The notes beneath the pieces were generated by a model. It searched no databases, was not told the DNA's origin, and worked only from the letters and a program-made list of their open reading frames with translations. Shown in pieces: positions 1 to 8,766 of a DNA stretch of 64,000 bases. Positions within the stretch are counted from its first letter, which is position 1, and each line of letters begins with the position of its first letter. Origin of the DNA: Edaphobacter aggregans DSM 19364 (lineage in GTDB: Bacteria; Acidobacteriota; Terriglobia; Terriglobales; Acidobacteriaceae); assembly GCF_000745965.1 (NCBI RefSeq), contig NZ_JQKI01000001.1, positions 184,077 to 248,076 on the forward strand, given 5' to 3'. The position numbers and the translations under genes were made by a program.

Positions 1-250
1 CCGTGTAGCAATACCCCGCTCGCGGACGAAACGGCGCAGCATACCCGTACCCGATCACCTCACCCGCCATCTCCGCCACCACATAGGGCAGCCCGCGCCC
101 GCGAACATCGCTCAACCGCCGCGCCATCTCCGCCTCGTCCGGAGGCTCCACCTCCATCGTAGCCGCACTCGTCAGCACATAAGGCCGGTAGATTGCCGCA
201 ATCGCCGCAGCATCCTCCGGCGATGCATCCCGCACATCAACATCAGCCAT
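1..250 (-). CDS. GNAT acetyltransferase, phosphinothricin acetyltransferase-like (partial)
   Basis: Reading leftwards from an ATG at 248-250, an open frame runs off the window edge after 83 codons. The start MADVDVRDASPEDAAAIAAI, followed by the IYRPYV and TMEVEPPD segments, is typical of the N-terminus of the Pat/Bar/YncA branch of GNAT acetyltransferases, which acetylate small amines such as phosphinothricin or methionine derivatives. The acetyl-CoA binding motif would lie in the missing part, so substrate and completeness cannot be judged. A degenerate copy of repeat family 2 lies just upstream of the start. Confidence 0.75.
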   Translation of the reverse strand, partial: MADVDVRDASPEDAAAIAAIYRPYVLTSAATMEVEPPDEAEMARRLSDVRGRGLPYVVAEMAGEVIGYGYAAPFRPRAGYCYT

Positions 251-271
251 ACTCTCCAATTTACAGCGCGC

Positions 272-312
272 GTCCCATCGCATGATTGGGACATTCACGC
301 GAAGCGCAAACC
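272..312. repeat. Repeat family 2, degenerate copy
   Basis: TCCCATCGCATGATTGGGAC followed by ATTCACGCGAAGCGCAAACC matches the right part of the family 2 consensus, with mispaired bases in the terminal hairpin (CACGC/GCGCA). It looks decayed. Confidence 0.5.
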
Positions 313-348
313 CTCCCCACACAATGCTAGGCTGAAGACAAGAGCAAG

Positions 349-1653
349 ATGCCCAACTCACCAGTAGTCTGTCATCCTGGGCCTGTCGAAGGGCCGCAGC
401 GCGAAGTCGAAGAGCCTGCCCTGAGCTTGCCGAAGGGACCTGCATCTGCACTGCCCAAACCGCCTCAAACCATCGCTTCGCCGAACAACCGGGTGCCCGA
501 GCCTGCCCTGAGCGAAGTCGAACGGGTCTCGATTCTGAGACATGGGTTCGCAGAATGTCTCCTCACCCTCACCCTCCTCCTCACCGCCTGCGCCAGCCCC
601 GGCCCCCCGCGCCCCCCATCCCTCCACCTCGTCCATATCCCCACCGACCTCACCGCACAGCGCGTCGGCCCCAGCGTCCTCCTCCACTGGACCACGCCCT
701 CCCGCACCACCGACGGCACCGCCATCCCCTCGCCCCTCACCGCCGAGATCTGCCGCGAGCCCAACCCCGCCACCGACTCCACCAAACAGCCCTCCGACAA
801 AGCCTGCCCCATCGTCCTCCGCCTCGCCGTCACCCCCGGCCCCTCCACCGCCGCCGACCCGCTCCCCGCCCCACTCACCTCCGATCCCGCCGCGCCCATC
901 GCCTACCGCATCCGCATCGTCAACCCCGAACACCGCTCCGCCGGCCTCTCCAAACCCGCACTCGCCGCCGCCGGCGCAGCACCACCTCCCGTCGCCGGCC
1001 TTCACTCCATCGCCACCCGCAATGGCATCCTCCTCGAGTGGCAGCCTCTCGCCGCACCTTCGCTCGTCGAACTCGACCGCACCCTCTCGTCCCCCTCCAA
1101 ACCCCAGCCTGAAAAATCCTCTTCACCTCTGGCTCCCTCCGCCGAGCCCACCGAGATCCACCTCCGCACCGGCGACGAAGCACCCCGCCCCACTGATCCC
1201 GGCGGAACCCTCGACCGCACCGCCCTCCGCAGCCAGACCTACACCTACCGCGCCACGCGCCTCCGCACCGTCACCCTCGACGGCCGCCTCTACGAACTCC
1301 GCTCCGAACCCTCCTCCCCCATCACCGTCAACCTCTCCGACACCTTCCCGCCCCTCACCCCCACGGGCCTCGCCGCCATCCCCTCCAACACCGGCGCTGC
1401 CCCCACCATCGACCTCTCCTGGCAGCCCACCACCGACCCCGACCTCGCCGGCTACCACGTCTACCGCCGCACCGAATCAGGCACCTTCCAACGCCTGACC
1501 CAGCATCCCACCCTCGGCCCCGCCTTCTCCGACACCGCCGTCACCCCCGGAATCCCCTACACCTACCGCGTCACCGCCGTCGACAACACCCGCAACGAAT
1601 CCGCACCCTCCGCCGAGGTCACCGAGACCGCACGCCCCATCCAAAACCCCTAA
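349..1653 (+). CDS. Lipoprotein with fibronectin type III domains
   Basis: The C-terminal part has a clear fibronectin type III fold pattern: PPLTPTGLAAIPS, then IDLSWQPTTDPDLAGYHVYR, and finally PYTYRVTAVDNTRNESAPS. A second, weaker FN3-like unit lies in the middle (VAGLHSIATRNGILLEWQPL). A lipoprotein signal is visible in frame around nucleotides 545-600 (CLLTLTLLLTACASPG, with LTAC as lipobox). The upstream part of the frame, from the ATG at 349, is translated from repeat family 1 and is unlike a signal peptide. The true start is therefore uncertain; GTG at 493 is one option. It is probably an outer-membrane-anchored binding or scaffold lipoprotein. No enzymatic motif is visible. Confidence 0.7.
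   Translation: MPNSPVVCHPGPVEGPQREVEEPALSLPKGPASALPKPPQTIASPNNRVPEPALSEVERVSILRHGFAECLLTLTLLLTACASPGPPRPPSLHLVHIPTDLTAQRVGPSVLLHWTTPSRTTDGTAIPSPLTAEICREPNPATDSTKQPSDKACPIVLRLAVTPGPSTAADPLPAPLTSDPAAPIAYRIRIVNPEHRSAGLSKPALAAAGAAPPPVAGLHSIATRNGILLEWQPLAAPSLVELDRTLSSPSKPQPEKSSSPLAPSAEPTEIHLRTGDEAPRPTDPGGTLDRTALRSQTYTYRATRLRTVTLDGRLYELRSEPSSPITVNLSDTFPPLTPTGLAAIPSNTGAAPTIDLSWQPTTDPDLAGYHVYRRTESGTFQRLTQHPTLGPAFSDTAVTPGIPYTYRVTAVDNTRNESAPSAEVTETARPIQNP
371..445. repeat. Repeat family 1 copy, inside the 5' end of the FN3 gene frame
   Basis: Begins GTCATCCTGGGCCTGTCGAA and carries the nested module GAGCCTGCCCTGAGC. It is open in the frame of the downstream lipoprotein gene. Confidence 0.65.
499..530. 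repeat. Repeat family 1, partial (nested module only)
   Basis: GCCTGCCCTGAGCGAAGTCG followed by AACGGG is the nested middle module of family 1, just upstream of the lipoprotein signal sequence. Confidence 0.55.
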
Positions 1654-1716
1654 GAAACCGTCATCCAACCCGAGCGGCTCGCCCTGGCAAAACTTCACCG
1701 CAACCCACTCGCGATT

Positions 1717-1761
1717 GTGTCATCCTGAGCGCAGCGCAGCGGAGTCGAAGGATCTGCGGTT
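1717..1761. repeat. Repeat family 1 copy
   Basis: GTGTCATCCTGAGCGCAGCG through to GGATCTGCGGTT, a full-length copy between two co-oriented genes. Confidence 0.8.
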
Positions 1762-1821
1762 AAGACCCGCCGCAACCAACCATCGCAAACGCAAGTACAC
1801 TTCAAAGGACTGATCACCACC

Positions 1822-2634
1822 ATGAAGTACTGCAGACTCCTCACCCTCTCCGGCTCACCCCGCTATGCCCTCGTCGAAGAGCGCAACGGCACCCTCTGGG
1901 CCACCGCACTCATGGAGCCCCCCGTCGAAGACCTCGCCGCCCAACTCGCCATCCTCAACTCCCCCGAACCCTTCACCCCCGCGCCCCTCGCCTCCCTCCA
2001 ACTCCTCCCACCCGTCACGCCCTCCAAGATCCTCTGCATCGGCCGCAACTACAAAGAGCACGCCGCCGAGCTAGGCAACGAGGTCCCCGCCGAGCCTCTC
2101 CTCTTCCTCAAGCCCCCATCCTCCCTCCTTGCGCCCGGCGGAGTCATCAAGATGCCCGCCCTCTCCAAGCGCGTCGACTACGAGGGCGAACTCGCCATCG
2201 TCATCGGCAAGCGCTGCACAAAGCTCAGCCCCGCCGAAGACCCCCTCGACTACATCCGCGGCTACACCATCGTCAACGACGTCACCGCCCGCGACATTCA
2301 GAAGTCCGACGGCCAGTGGACCCGCGGCAAAGGCTGGGACACCTTCTGCCCCGTAGGCCCCATCGTCTCCGACGAGATCGACCCGCTAGACGGCGACCCC
2401 GTCACCGTCACCACCCGCCTCAACGGCCAGGTTAAACAGCAAGGCTCCACCGCCGACCTCATCTTCCCCCTCGACTTTCTCCTCCGCTACATCACCGCAT
2501 CCATCACACTCGAACCCGGCGACATCATCCCCACCGGAACCCCCTCCGGAGTAGGCCCCGTCCAACCCGGCGACACCGTAGAAGTCGAGATCACCAACCT
2601 GGGCATCCTCCGCAACACCTTCGCCCCCGAGTAA
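1822..2634 (+). CDS. Fumarylacetoacetate hydrolase (FAH) family protein
   Basis: This 270-residue protein has the FAH-family fold. It has the KILCIGRNYKEHAAELGNE segment near residue 70, the metal-binding pair in DYEGELAIVIG (E121, E123), NDVTARDIQ with D158, the GKGWDTFCPVGP segment, and TGTPSGVGP near the C-terminus. Family members are Mg/Mn-dependent and cleave C-C bonds in beta-keto acids (fumarylpyruvate or acylpyruvate hydrolases, or oxaloacetate decarboxylase-like activity). Substrate cannot be assigned from sequence, and no aromatic-degradation genes are nearby. The start ATG follows AAGGACTGATCACCACC, a modest ribosome binding site. Confidence 0.9.
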   Translation: MKYCRLLTLSGSPRYALVEERNGTLWATALMEPPVEDLAAQLAILNSPEPFTPAPLASLQLLPPVTPSKILCIGRNYKEHAAELGNEVPAEPLLFLKPPSSLLAPGGVIKMPALSKRVDYEGELAIVIGKRCTKLSPAEDPLDYIRGYTIVNDVTARDIQKSDGQWTRGKGWDTFCPVGPIVSDEIDPLDGDPVTVTTRLNGQVKQQGSTADLIFPLDFLLRYITASITLEPGDIIPTGTPSGVGPVQPGDTVEVEITNLGILRNTFAPE

Positions 2635-2665
2635 TCTCTCCTCACCGAGTCATTCCTCCCGCGTC

Positions 2666-2700
2666 GTCATTCTGAGCCGCAGGCGAAGAATCTCAGTATT
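2666..2700. repeat. Repeat family 1 copy (short variant)
   Basis: GTCATTCTGAGCCGCAGGCG followed by AAGAATCTCAG, the short GTCATTCTGAGCCG variant. Confidence 0.65.
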
Positions 2701-2727
2701 TCGCCTTGCGCACCATAAATCACGGCC

Positions 2728-2793
2728 GGATGCCCCATTCATGACGCAGCTTCATCGCCGGCATGAAGGGGACATTCGCGCGAAGCGCGAACC
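2728..2793. repeat. Repeat family 2 copy
   Basis: GGATGCCCCATTCATGACGC through ...GGGGACATTCGCGCGAAGCGCGAACC. The terminal hairpin TTCGCGC-GAA-GCGCGAA is perfect. Confidence 0.75.
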
Positions 2794-2905
2794 GCTCTCC
2801 TCCCGTACGCGCTAAGAATCCCACCATGCCCATAGGCCTGGAACGCCGCCAGACCACAGGCCAGTTCCACTTCATCACCTTAGGTTGTCACTTCCGCCGA
2901 TCCAT

Positions 2906-3415
2906 CTACCCCGTCGTTTCGAAGCGCCGCCCAACACTTGTGGCGCACCCCGTCGCAATCAAGTTGCCGCTGGTATCGAGTATTTCAAGCTTGGTTGTAT
3001 CGGTGAACTCGTCGGCATCCTTATCCAGCTCAATTGCCCGCGTGAGTCTGTGTGTCTGTATCCAGACTCCGGCAGGGTTAAAGATGAAGACCTCCGTGAC
3101 CGCACTGTAATTATGGCCGCCCGTATGCGCCCAGACTCCATAGCCGGGAGTGGCTACCGCCGGCGGCTGGCCTGCGGTCGTAAAGGTCAGAATCCCCCCT
3201 TTGGCGAAGGCAAATAGCGCCGGGAAGGTCCTCTGCGCTGCGCCCGTCTGACAGTCGCGAACCGTGAGCTGTACGCGCCACATCCCCTCAAGCCGGCCCG
3301 CCCGCGATTCCGAGTTGCCCTCTTGAGCATTCAGCCCCGATGTTAGAAAAAGCATGACCGCCAGCGCGAACACTGACAGCAAGTCTATTCCGGAAACCGC
3401 CCTTGAGTTTCTCAT
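2906..3415 (-). CDS. Secreted protein of unknown function
   Basis: A 169-residue protein with a signal peptide: a basic start MRNSR, a hydrophobic core VFALAVMLFLTSG, and a probable cleavage after LNAQ near residue 31. The mature part starts with GRLEGMWRVQLTVRDCQTG, then FAKGGILTFTTAGQPPAVATP, and a HTGGHNYSAVTEVFIFNPAG segment. The alternating hydrophobic pattern suggests a lipocalin-like beta-barrel. I recognise it only as a conserved secreted hypothetical of soil bacteria. Two cysteines (DCQTG and TGCATS) could form a disulphide. It stands alone between repeat-bearing spacers. Confidence 0.75.
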   Translation of the reverse strand: MRNSRAVSGIDLLSVFALAVMLFLTSGLNAQEGNSESRAGRLEGMWRVQLTVRDCQTGAAQRTFPALFAFAKGGILTFTTAGQPPAVATPGYGVWAHTGGHNYSAVTEVFIFNPAGVWIQTHRLTRAIELDKDADEFTDTTKLEILDTSGNLIATGCATSVGRRFETTG

Positions 3416-3492
3416 TTAGTTTCTCCTCTTTTGCAACATCTGTCCGGGCCCGGTCGACGCTTGGATTCCACTACTGCAAAGAGTCACTTGTA

Positions 3493-3512
3493 AAGCCCCT
3501 CCTGGGGTATGC
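3493..3512. repeat. Repeat family 3 remnant
   Basis: AAGCCCCTCCTGGGGTATGC matches the right-hand end of the double-hairpin element seen complete at 8839-8914 and 35616-35691. Confidence 0.4.
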
Positions 3513-3659
3513 CTCTCTCCCGCCGCGAAGCCCAACCCAAAACGTCATCTCCAACCATTCACGGTCTTTTCAACTAACCACCAACCACTAACAACTGCCT
3601 CTCAAAGCGCAACGCCCACACCCTTGGTAAAATCAAATAAGCAGCGAAGGGAGCGAAAA

Positions 3660-4655
3660 ATGGCGACAATTCTCGAACAACTCCGTAGCATGACCACCGT
3701 CGTGGCCGACACCGGAGATATCAACTCCATCAAGCAGTACAAGCCGACGGACTCCACCACCAATCCGTCCCTCATCCAGGCCGCCGCCGGCATGCCCGAG
3801 TACCAGCCCATCGTGGACGGAGTCCTCACCCAGGCCCGCAAGGACGAAGGCCCCGCCGCCTCCGACGAAGAGGTCGCCAAACAGGCCTTCAAGACCCTCG
3901 CTGTAGCCTTCGGCAAGAAGATCCTCGAGATCGTCCCCGGCCGCGTCTCCACCGAGGTCGACGCACGCCTCTCCTACGACACCGAGAAGACCATCGCCGC
4001 CGCGCACGACATCATCGGGCAATACGAGAGCGCCGGCATCTCCCGCGAGCGCATCCTCATCAAGATCGCCTCCACCTGGGAGGGCATCAAGGCCGCCGAG
4101 CAGCTCGAAAAGGAAGGCATCCACTGCAACCTGACCCTCCTCTTCGGCCTGCACCAGGCCATCGCCTGCGCCGAAGCGAAGGTCACTCTGATCTCCCCAT
4201 TCGTCGGCCGCATCCTCGACTGGTACAAGAAGGACACCGGCAAGGACTACGTTGGAGCCGATGACCCCGGCGTCAAGTCCGTCACCACGATTTACAACTA
4301 CTACAAGAAATTTGGCTACAAGACCCAGGTCATGGGAGCCAGCTTCCGCAACATCGGTGAGATCGAGGAGCTCGCAGGCTCCGACCTGCTCACCATCGCC
4401 CCCAAGCTCCTCGGCGAGCTTCAGGCCAAGAGCGGAACCCTCGAGCGCAAGCTCGACCCCGAAAAGGCAAAGTCTATGAGCATCGAGAAGATCCCCATGG
4501 ACAAGGCGACCTTCGACAAGATGCACGCCGCCGACCGCATGGCACACGACAAGCTGAAGGAAGGCATCGAGGGCTTCTCCAAGGCGCTCGAGGATCTCGA
4601 AAAGATCCTCGCCAAGCGCCTCGCCGAGCTCTCCGAGCCCGCCGCAGCCCGCTAA
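3660..4655 (+). CDS. tal: Transaldolase
   Basis: Transaldolase moves a dihydroxyacetone unit from sedoheptulose-7-phosphate to glyceraldehyde-3-phosphate in the cytoplasmic pentose phosphate pathway. Both family signatures are present: DSTTNPSLI near residue 31, and [13 protein letters not shown] with the Schiff-base lysine at K135. D17 matches the catalytic Asp of TalB-type enzymes. The 331-residue length fits the TalB class. I chose the ATG at 3660 because GGGAG sits 6 bases upstream; an upstream in-frame ATG at 3624 would add 12 basic residues without a ribosome binding site. A strong hairpin follows at 4676-4702. Confidence 0.96.
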   Translation: MATILEQLRSMTTVVADTGDINSIKQYKPTDSTTNPSLIQAAAGMPEYQPIVDGVLTQARKDEGPAASDEEVAKQAFKTLAVAFGKKILEIVPGRVSTEVDARLSYDTEKTIAAAHDIIGQYESAGISRERILIKIASTWEGIKAAEQLEKEGIHCNLTLLFGLHQAIACAEAKVTLISPFVGRILDWYKKDTGKDYVGADDPGVKSVTTIYNYYKKFGYKTQVMGASFRNIGEIEELAGSDLLTIAPKLLGELQAKSGTLERKLDPEKAKSMSIEKIPMDKATFDKMHAADRMAHDKLKEGIEGFSKALEDLEKILAKRLAELSEPAAAR

Positions 4656-4675
4656 CACACTCTCCCTTTGCTCCA

Positions 4676-4702
4676 GAGACCGCGCGCACCACGCGCGGTC
4701 TC
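4676..4702 (+). terminator. Hairpin downstream of tal
   Basis: GAGACCGCGCG, loop CACCA, then CGCGCGGTCTC form a perfect 11-bp stem 20 bases after the tal stop. No long U tract follows (GTCATTCCC), so it is either a weak intrinsic terminator or a 3'-end stabiliser. Confidence 0.65.
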
Positions 4703-4826
4703 GTCATTCCCAGCCCTCCCATTACCCGATCGCCAAATAAGAACAAACAACAAGAAGCCCTCGAGCCTGCCTCTCTCCCACTACCATCCATCCAGGAACC
4801 CTGCCTAAGGAAAGGCTCGTTCGTAA

Positions 4827-5996
4827 ATGGCCAGTACCTCCGTCGCTGCAGCTACCGGACGTTCCACGACGACGGCAGCTCCCACTGAGAGCCTGAAGCA
4901 CATCCGCGCACTCGACGGCGTTCGCGGCCTCGCCATTCTGCTGGTCTTCCTCTTCCATCTCCTCTCATCCAACCATGCGCCCAGCGGCTCCCCGCTGATC
5001 GGCGTCATCCTCAAGCTCCGTGACACAGGATGGATCGGCGTCGATCTCTTCTTCGCGCTCTCCGGATTCCTCATCACCGGAATCCTCTTCGACACACTCG
5101 CCAGCCAGCACTACTTCCGAAACTTCTACATCCGCCGCGCCCTGCGTATCTTCCCGCTCTACTACGGCGTGCTTCTCGTCCTCTTTCTCCTCGTCCGTCC
5201 CGACTGGCGCCAGGGCCGCCAGTTCTACCTTCTTCCCGTCTACCTCCAGAACACGTCCCTCTGGTGGAACGCTCCCGACTCCGGCATCATCAAGAGCCTC
5301 ACCGGTCACCTGTGGTCTCTCGCCGTCGAGGAGCAGTTCTATCTCGTCTGGCCCCTCGTCGTCTTCTGCATCCGCGACCGCCGCAAGCTCCTCTGGATCG
5401 CGCTCGCCGTCGTCCTGATTGCTCCCGTCCTGCGCACGCTTCTGCTCACCCACGGCGGCTCCATCCAGGCGACCTACAAGACCACCCTCTGCCGCGCCGA
5501 CTCTCTCCTCGCCGGTGCGGCCCTCGCCCTCGCCATCCGCGGACCCCGCCGCGCAGCCATCCTTCGCGCCGCCGCTCCTCTCTTCTGGCTCGCCATCCTC
5601 GCCTGCGCGCTCCTCGCCTGGAAGACCGGCTCCTTCTTCTGGGGAGACAACTTCGCCGTCAACACCATCGGCTACAGCCTCCTCGCCGTCGCCGGAACAT
5701 CGCTCATCGCACTCTGCCTGCGCGCAGGCTCGACCGCGAAGCTCATGAGCATCTCACCCCTCCGCTGGCTGGGAAAGTACAGCTACGGCATCTACGTCAT
5801 TCACCAGATGACCTTCATGGCGTATCAATCCTTCCTGCTCACCCACATTCACTCCAGAGTCCTGCTGCACCTCGCGCTTCCGCTCTCGAACCTCGCCGTC
5901 ACCCTTCCTCTCGCGTGGCTCAGCTACCGCTTCTACGAGCAGCCCTTCCTCCGCCTCAAGCGCTACTTCCCCGACCGACCCGCCCCCACGCAGTAA
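4827..5996 (+). CDS. Acyltransferase 3 family membrane protein (OafA/YrhL-like)
   Basis: A 389-residue polytopic inner-membrane protein of the acyltransferase 3 family, which O-acylates sugars of LPS, exopolysaccharide or peptidoglycan. Key segments are ALDGVRGLAILLVFLFHLL near residue 29, with the conserved R and catalytic-type H, and GWIGVDLFFALSGFLITGIL. Next come RNFYIRRALRIFPLYY and then GHLWSLAVEEQFYLVWPL near residue 165. The C-terminal part is a run of hydrophobic helices (about ten in total), ending in YEQPFLRLKRYF. A GGAAAGG motif precedes the ATG. The acceptor is unknown; the neighbours do not form a glycan cluster. Confidence 0.93.
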   Translation: MASTSVAAATGRSTTTAAPTESLKHIRALDGVRGLAILLVFLFHLLSSNHAPSGSPLIGVILKLRDTGWIGVDLFFALSGFLITGILFDTLASQHYFRNFYIRRALRIFPLYYGVLLVLFLLVRPDWRQGRQFYLLPVYLQNTSLWWNAPDSGIIKSLTGHLWSLAVEEQFYLVWPLVVFCIRDRRKLLWIALAVVLIAPVLRTLLLTHGGSIQATYKTTLCRADSLLAGAALALAIRGPRRAAILRAAAPLFWLAILACALLAWKTGSFFWGDNFAVNTIGYSLLAVAGTSLIALCLRAGSTAKLMSISPLRWLGKYSYGIYVIHQMTFMAYQSFLLTHIHSRVLLHLALPLSNLAVTLPLAWLSYRFYEQPFLRLKRYFPDRPAPTQ

Positions 5997-6014
5997 CTCT
6001 CCCCGCGGCTCCCC

Positions 6015-8459
6015 TCACTCCTCCCGCAGCACCGCCAGCGGACTCACCCTTGTCGCCCGCACCGCCGGAATCAGACTCGCCGCCAGCGACACCACCACCA
6101 TCAGCGCCATCACCGACACCAGCGTCGACATATCCCGCGAGCTCACCCCATACACCATGCTCGTCACCACGCGGCCCAGCGCCATCGCCGCCACAAAGCC
6201 CGCCGCGATCCCCAGCGCCGTAGGCTTCATTCCCTGCGCCACCACCACCTGCAGCACGTCGCGCCTCGTCGCTCCAAACGCCATCCGCAGCCCGATCTCC
6301 TTCATCCCCCTCCGCACCGAATACGCCAGCACGCTATAGATCCCCACCATGCAAAGCACCAGCGCCAGTCCACCGAAGATCGCCAACAGCTGCATGTTGA
6401 AGCTGTGCTGCGTCAGCGTCTCCCCCACAAACTCCTCGAGCGTCATCACATCGTCCACCGGAATATCCCCATTCACCTGGTGCACCGCGTCCGTCACCGC
6501 CGTCGCCAGCGTCCCCGGAGGAACCGTCGTCCGCACCACCAGTGTCAGCGACCGCGCGATCCACTCTCCCTTCGGCGCCCCTCCCACCTGCCCCAGCGGC
6601 CAGTACAGCGTCGCGATCCCCGCCGAGCTGTCCAGACCCGTCTGCTTCACATCCCCCACCACCCCCACAATCGTCCGCTCCTTCTCCGGATAAAACGACA
6701 GCTTCAGGTGATGCCCCACCGCACCTCCCTCCGGCCAGAACTGCTTCGCCATCGACTCGCTAATCACCACAACCGGCGCCGACTCCGCCCTGTCATCCTC
6801 GCTGATATCCCTTCCCTCCAGCACCGGAATCCGCATCGTCTTGAAGTACCCCGCCGTCGTCACCCGCACCGAAACCTCCGGCTGCTCCGACATCGCCACC
6901 ACCGGCCGTCCCTCCACCGCCACCGGCTGGTTCGATCCTCCCATCAGCGGCAGATCATCCACCGCGCCCACCGACGAAACCCCCGGCAGCGCCCTCACCC
7001 GATCCATCACCTGCGCGAAGAACTGCGCCTCCTCCGTCGCGCTCCCGAACTGCCTCCGATTCACCTGCACATTCATCGTCAGCACATTCTGGGCATCAAA
7101 CCCCGGATCGATCCTCTGCAGATTCCAGAGACTCCGAATCATCAGCCCCGCCCCCGTCAGCAGCACCAGCGACAGCGCCACCTCCACCACCACAAGCGCC
7201 GACCTCGTCCTCCCGCCACCCGAGTCCGCATCCGTCCTCCCCATCCCCTGCTTCAGCGCGTCGTTCACGTTGCCACGGCTCATCCGTAGCGCCGGAATCA
7301 GTCCCGCAAGCACGCCCGTCAGCACCGACAGCGCAAGCGCAAACCACAGTACCGGAGCGCTCAGCCCGATCTCGCCCATCCGCGGCAGCTTATCCGCAAA
7401 GAACTTCAACAGCATCTGAATCCCGAAGTGCGCCGCAATCAATCCCAGCGCGCCTCCGCAAAGCGCGAGCACCACCGTCTCCGCCAGCAACTGCCCAACG
7501 ATGCGCCCCCGCGTCGCCCCCATCGCCGCGCGAATCGCAATCTCCTTCCTGCGCGCATACGTCCGCGCCAGCACCAGGTTCGCCACATTCGCGCACGCAA
7601 TCAGCAGCACAAACGCCACCGCTCCCAGCATCATCAGCAGAGCCGGACGAATCTCCCCCACCGTCTCCTCGCGTATCGGATTCACCAACGCGCCCCACCC
7701 CTTGTCATCCTCCGGATAAGCCTCCTCCAGCCGCCGCGAGATCGTGTTCATCTCCGCCTGCGCCTCCTCCAGCGTCACCCCCGGCTTCAGCCTACCCACC
7801 ACCATAAAGTGGTGCTCCCCCCGCACCGCCTTCTCCTCCGGAGTCAGCACCTCCGGAACCCACATCTCCGCAAACCCCGGCTTCGTCATCGCCGGCCCCA
7901 TCACCCCCACAATCGTGTAAGGCTCGCCATCCAGCCGGATCGTCTTTCCCACCACTCCCGGATCGCCACCATAGTGCATCTTCCAGTACCGATAGCTCAG
8001 CACCACCTCGCGCACCTTGCCGGCGTTGCTCTCATCCTGCAACAGCACCCGCCCATACAGCGGCTCCACCCCAAGCACTGAAAAGAACTCCGGACTCACC
8101 CTGCTCGCGCGCACCGCCTCCGGCTTGCCCGCTCCCGTCACATCGAACCGCCCGCCTGAAAATAGCGTCATCCCCTCAAACACATGGTTCTGCCTCTGCC
8201 AGTCCAGAAAGTTCGCCGCCGAAACCGCAAACCGCGTCATCCCCGGAAAGCTCTTCTGCGGAGGCGTGTGCCACACCTGCACCACGCGATCCACGTCCCG
8301 AAACGGCAGAGGTTCCAGCAGAACCGCATGAACCACGCTGAAGATCGCCGTATTCGCCCCAATCCCCAGCGCCATGATCACCGCCGCCGTCAAAGCAAAC
8401 CCAGGACTCTTCCGCAACTGCCGAAGTGCAAACCGAAGATTCTGTATCAGGGCCGGCAA
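6015..8459 (-). CDS. ADOP-type ABC transporter permease (MacB/FtsX family)
   Basis: An 814-residue protein built from two MacB_PCD-FtsX repeats, the layout of the acidobacterial duplicated orphan permease (ADOP) family. The N-terminal half starts LRFALRQLRKSPGFALTAAV, with a TM helix at GIGANTAIFSVVHAVLL. Extracytoplasmic MacB_PCD domains alternate with three-helix FtsX blocks near residues 275-395 and 690-800. The end ATRVSPLAVLREE is typical. No ATPase partner is adjacent, as usual for this family. The chosen start is TTG at 8457-8459, because a GGAGGT ribosome binding site lies 5 bases upstream. The usual N-terminal DUF preceding the first TM in many ADOPs is absent. Confidence 0.9.
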   Translation of the reverse strand: MPALIQNLRFALRQLRKSPGFALTAAVIMALGIGANTAIFSVVHAVLLEPLPFRDVDRVVQVWHTPPQKSFPGMTRFAVSAANFLDWQRQNHVFEGMTLFSGGRFDVTGAGKPEAVRASRVSPEFFSVLGVEPLYGRVLLQDESNAGKVREVVLSYRYWKMHYGGDPGVVGKTIRLDGEPYTIVGVMGPAMTKPGFAEMWVPEVLTPEEKAVRGEHHFMVVGRLKPGVTLEEAQAEMNTISRRLEEAYPEDDKGWGALVNPIREETVGEIRPALLMMLGAVAFVLLIACANVANLVLARTYARRKEIAIRAAMGATRGRIVGQLLAETVVLALCGGALGLIAAHFGIQMLLKFFADKLPRMGEIGLSAPVLWFALALSVLTGVLAGLIPALRMSRGNVNDALKQGMGRTDADSGGGRTRSALVVVEVALSLVLLTGAGLMIRSLWNLQRIDPGFDAQNVLTMNVQVNRRQFGSATEEAQFFAQVMDRVRALPGVSSVGAVDDLPLMGGSNQPVAVEGRPVVAMSEQPEVSVRVTTAGYFKTMRIPVLEGRDISEDDRAESAPVVVISESMAKQFWPEGGAVGHHLKLSFYPEKERTIVGVVGDVKQTGLDSSAGIATLYWPLGQVGGAPKGEWIARSLTLVVRTTVPPGTLATAVTDAVHQVNGDIPVDDVMTLEEFVGETLTQHSFNMQLLAIFGGLALVLCMVGIYSVLAYSVRRGMKEIGLRMAFGATRRDVLQVVVAQGMKPTALGIAAGFVAAMALGRVVTSMVYGVSSRDMSTLVSVMALMVVVSLAASLIPAVRATRVSPLAVLREE

Positions 8460-8657
8460 GGAGCACCTCCATCGCGTACCAGACCAATACGCAATCCATT
8501 CGCCAACGGATCACCCACCGAACCCCTGCCCCATCAACAGCACCCCCACATCCCGCACGCTCGGACTGTCCACCGCCGAAAACTACCGTCCGCTTCCGAA
8601 CAAAGAAAGATTCGATCACGGTATCCCCACAACGTATGTCGCCTGCTCACCCCTGCC

Positions 8658-8718
8658 GTCATTCTGAGCCGAAGCCTGCCCTGAGCAACGTCGAATGGGC
8701 GAAGAACCCCCGCTTTTC
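8658..8718. repeat. Repeat family 1 copy with nested module
   Basis: GTCATTCTGAGCCGAAGCCT...GTCGAATGGGCGAAGAACCC, a near twin of the copies at 10389 and 34903. Confidence 0.75.
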
Positions 8719-8766
8719 GACCGTCGCGCCGACACCCCTCAGGAAAACTTAACCACCCGGTTGCCA

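Noticed and set aside
542..1498. A 318-codon Pro/Ser-rich frame overlapping the FN3 lipoprotein gene
   Set aside because: The +2 shadow of the FN3 gene; Pro/Ser runs come from CC/TC-rich codons, with no signal or domain.
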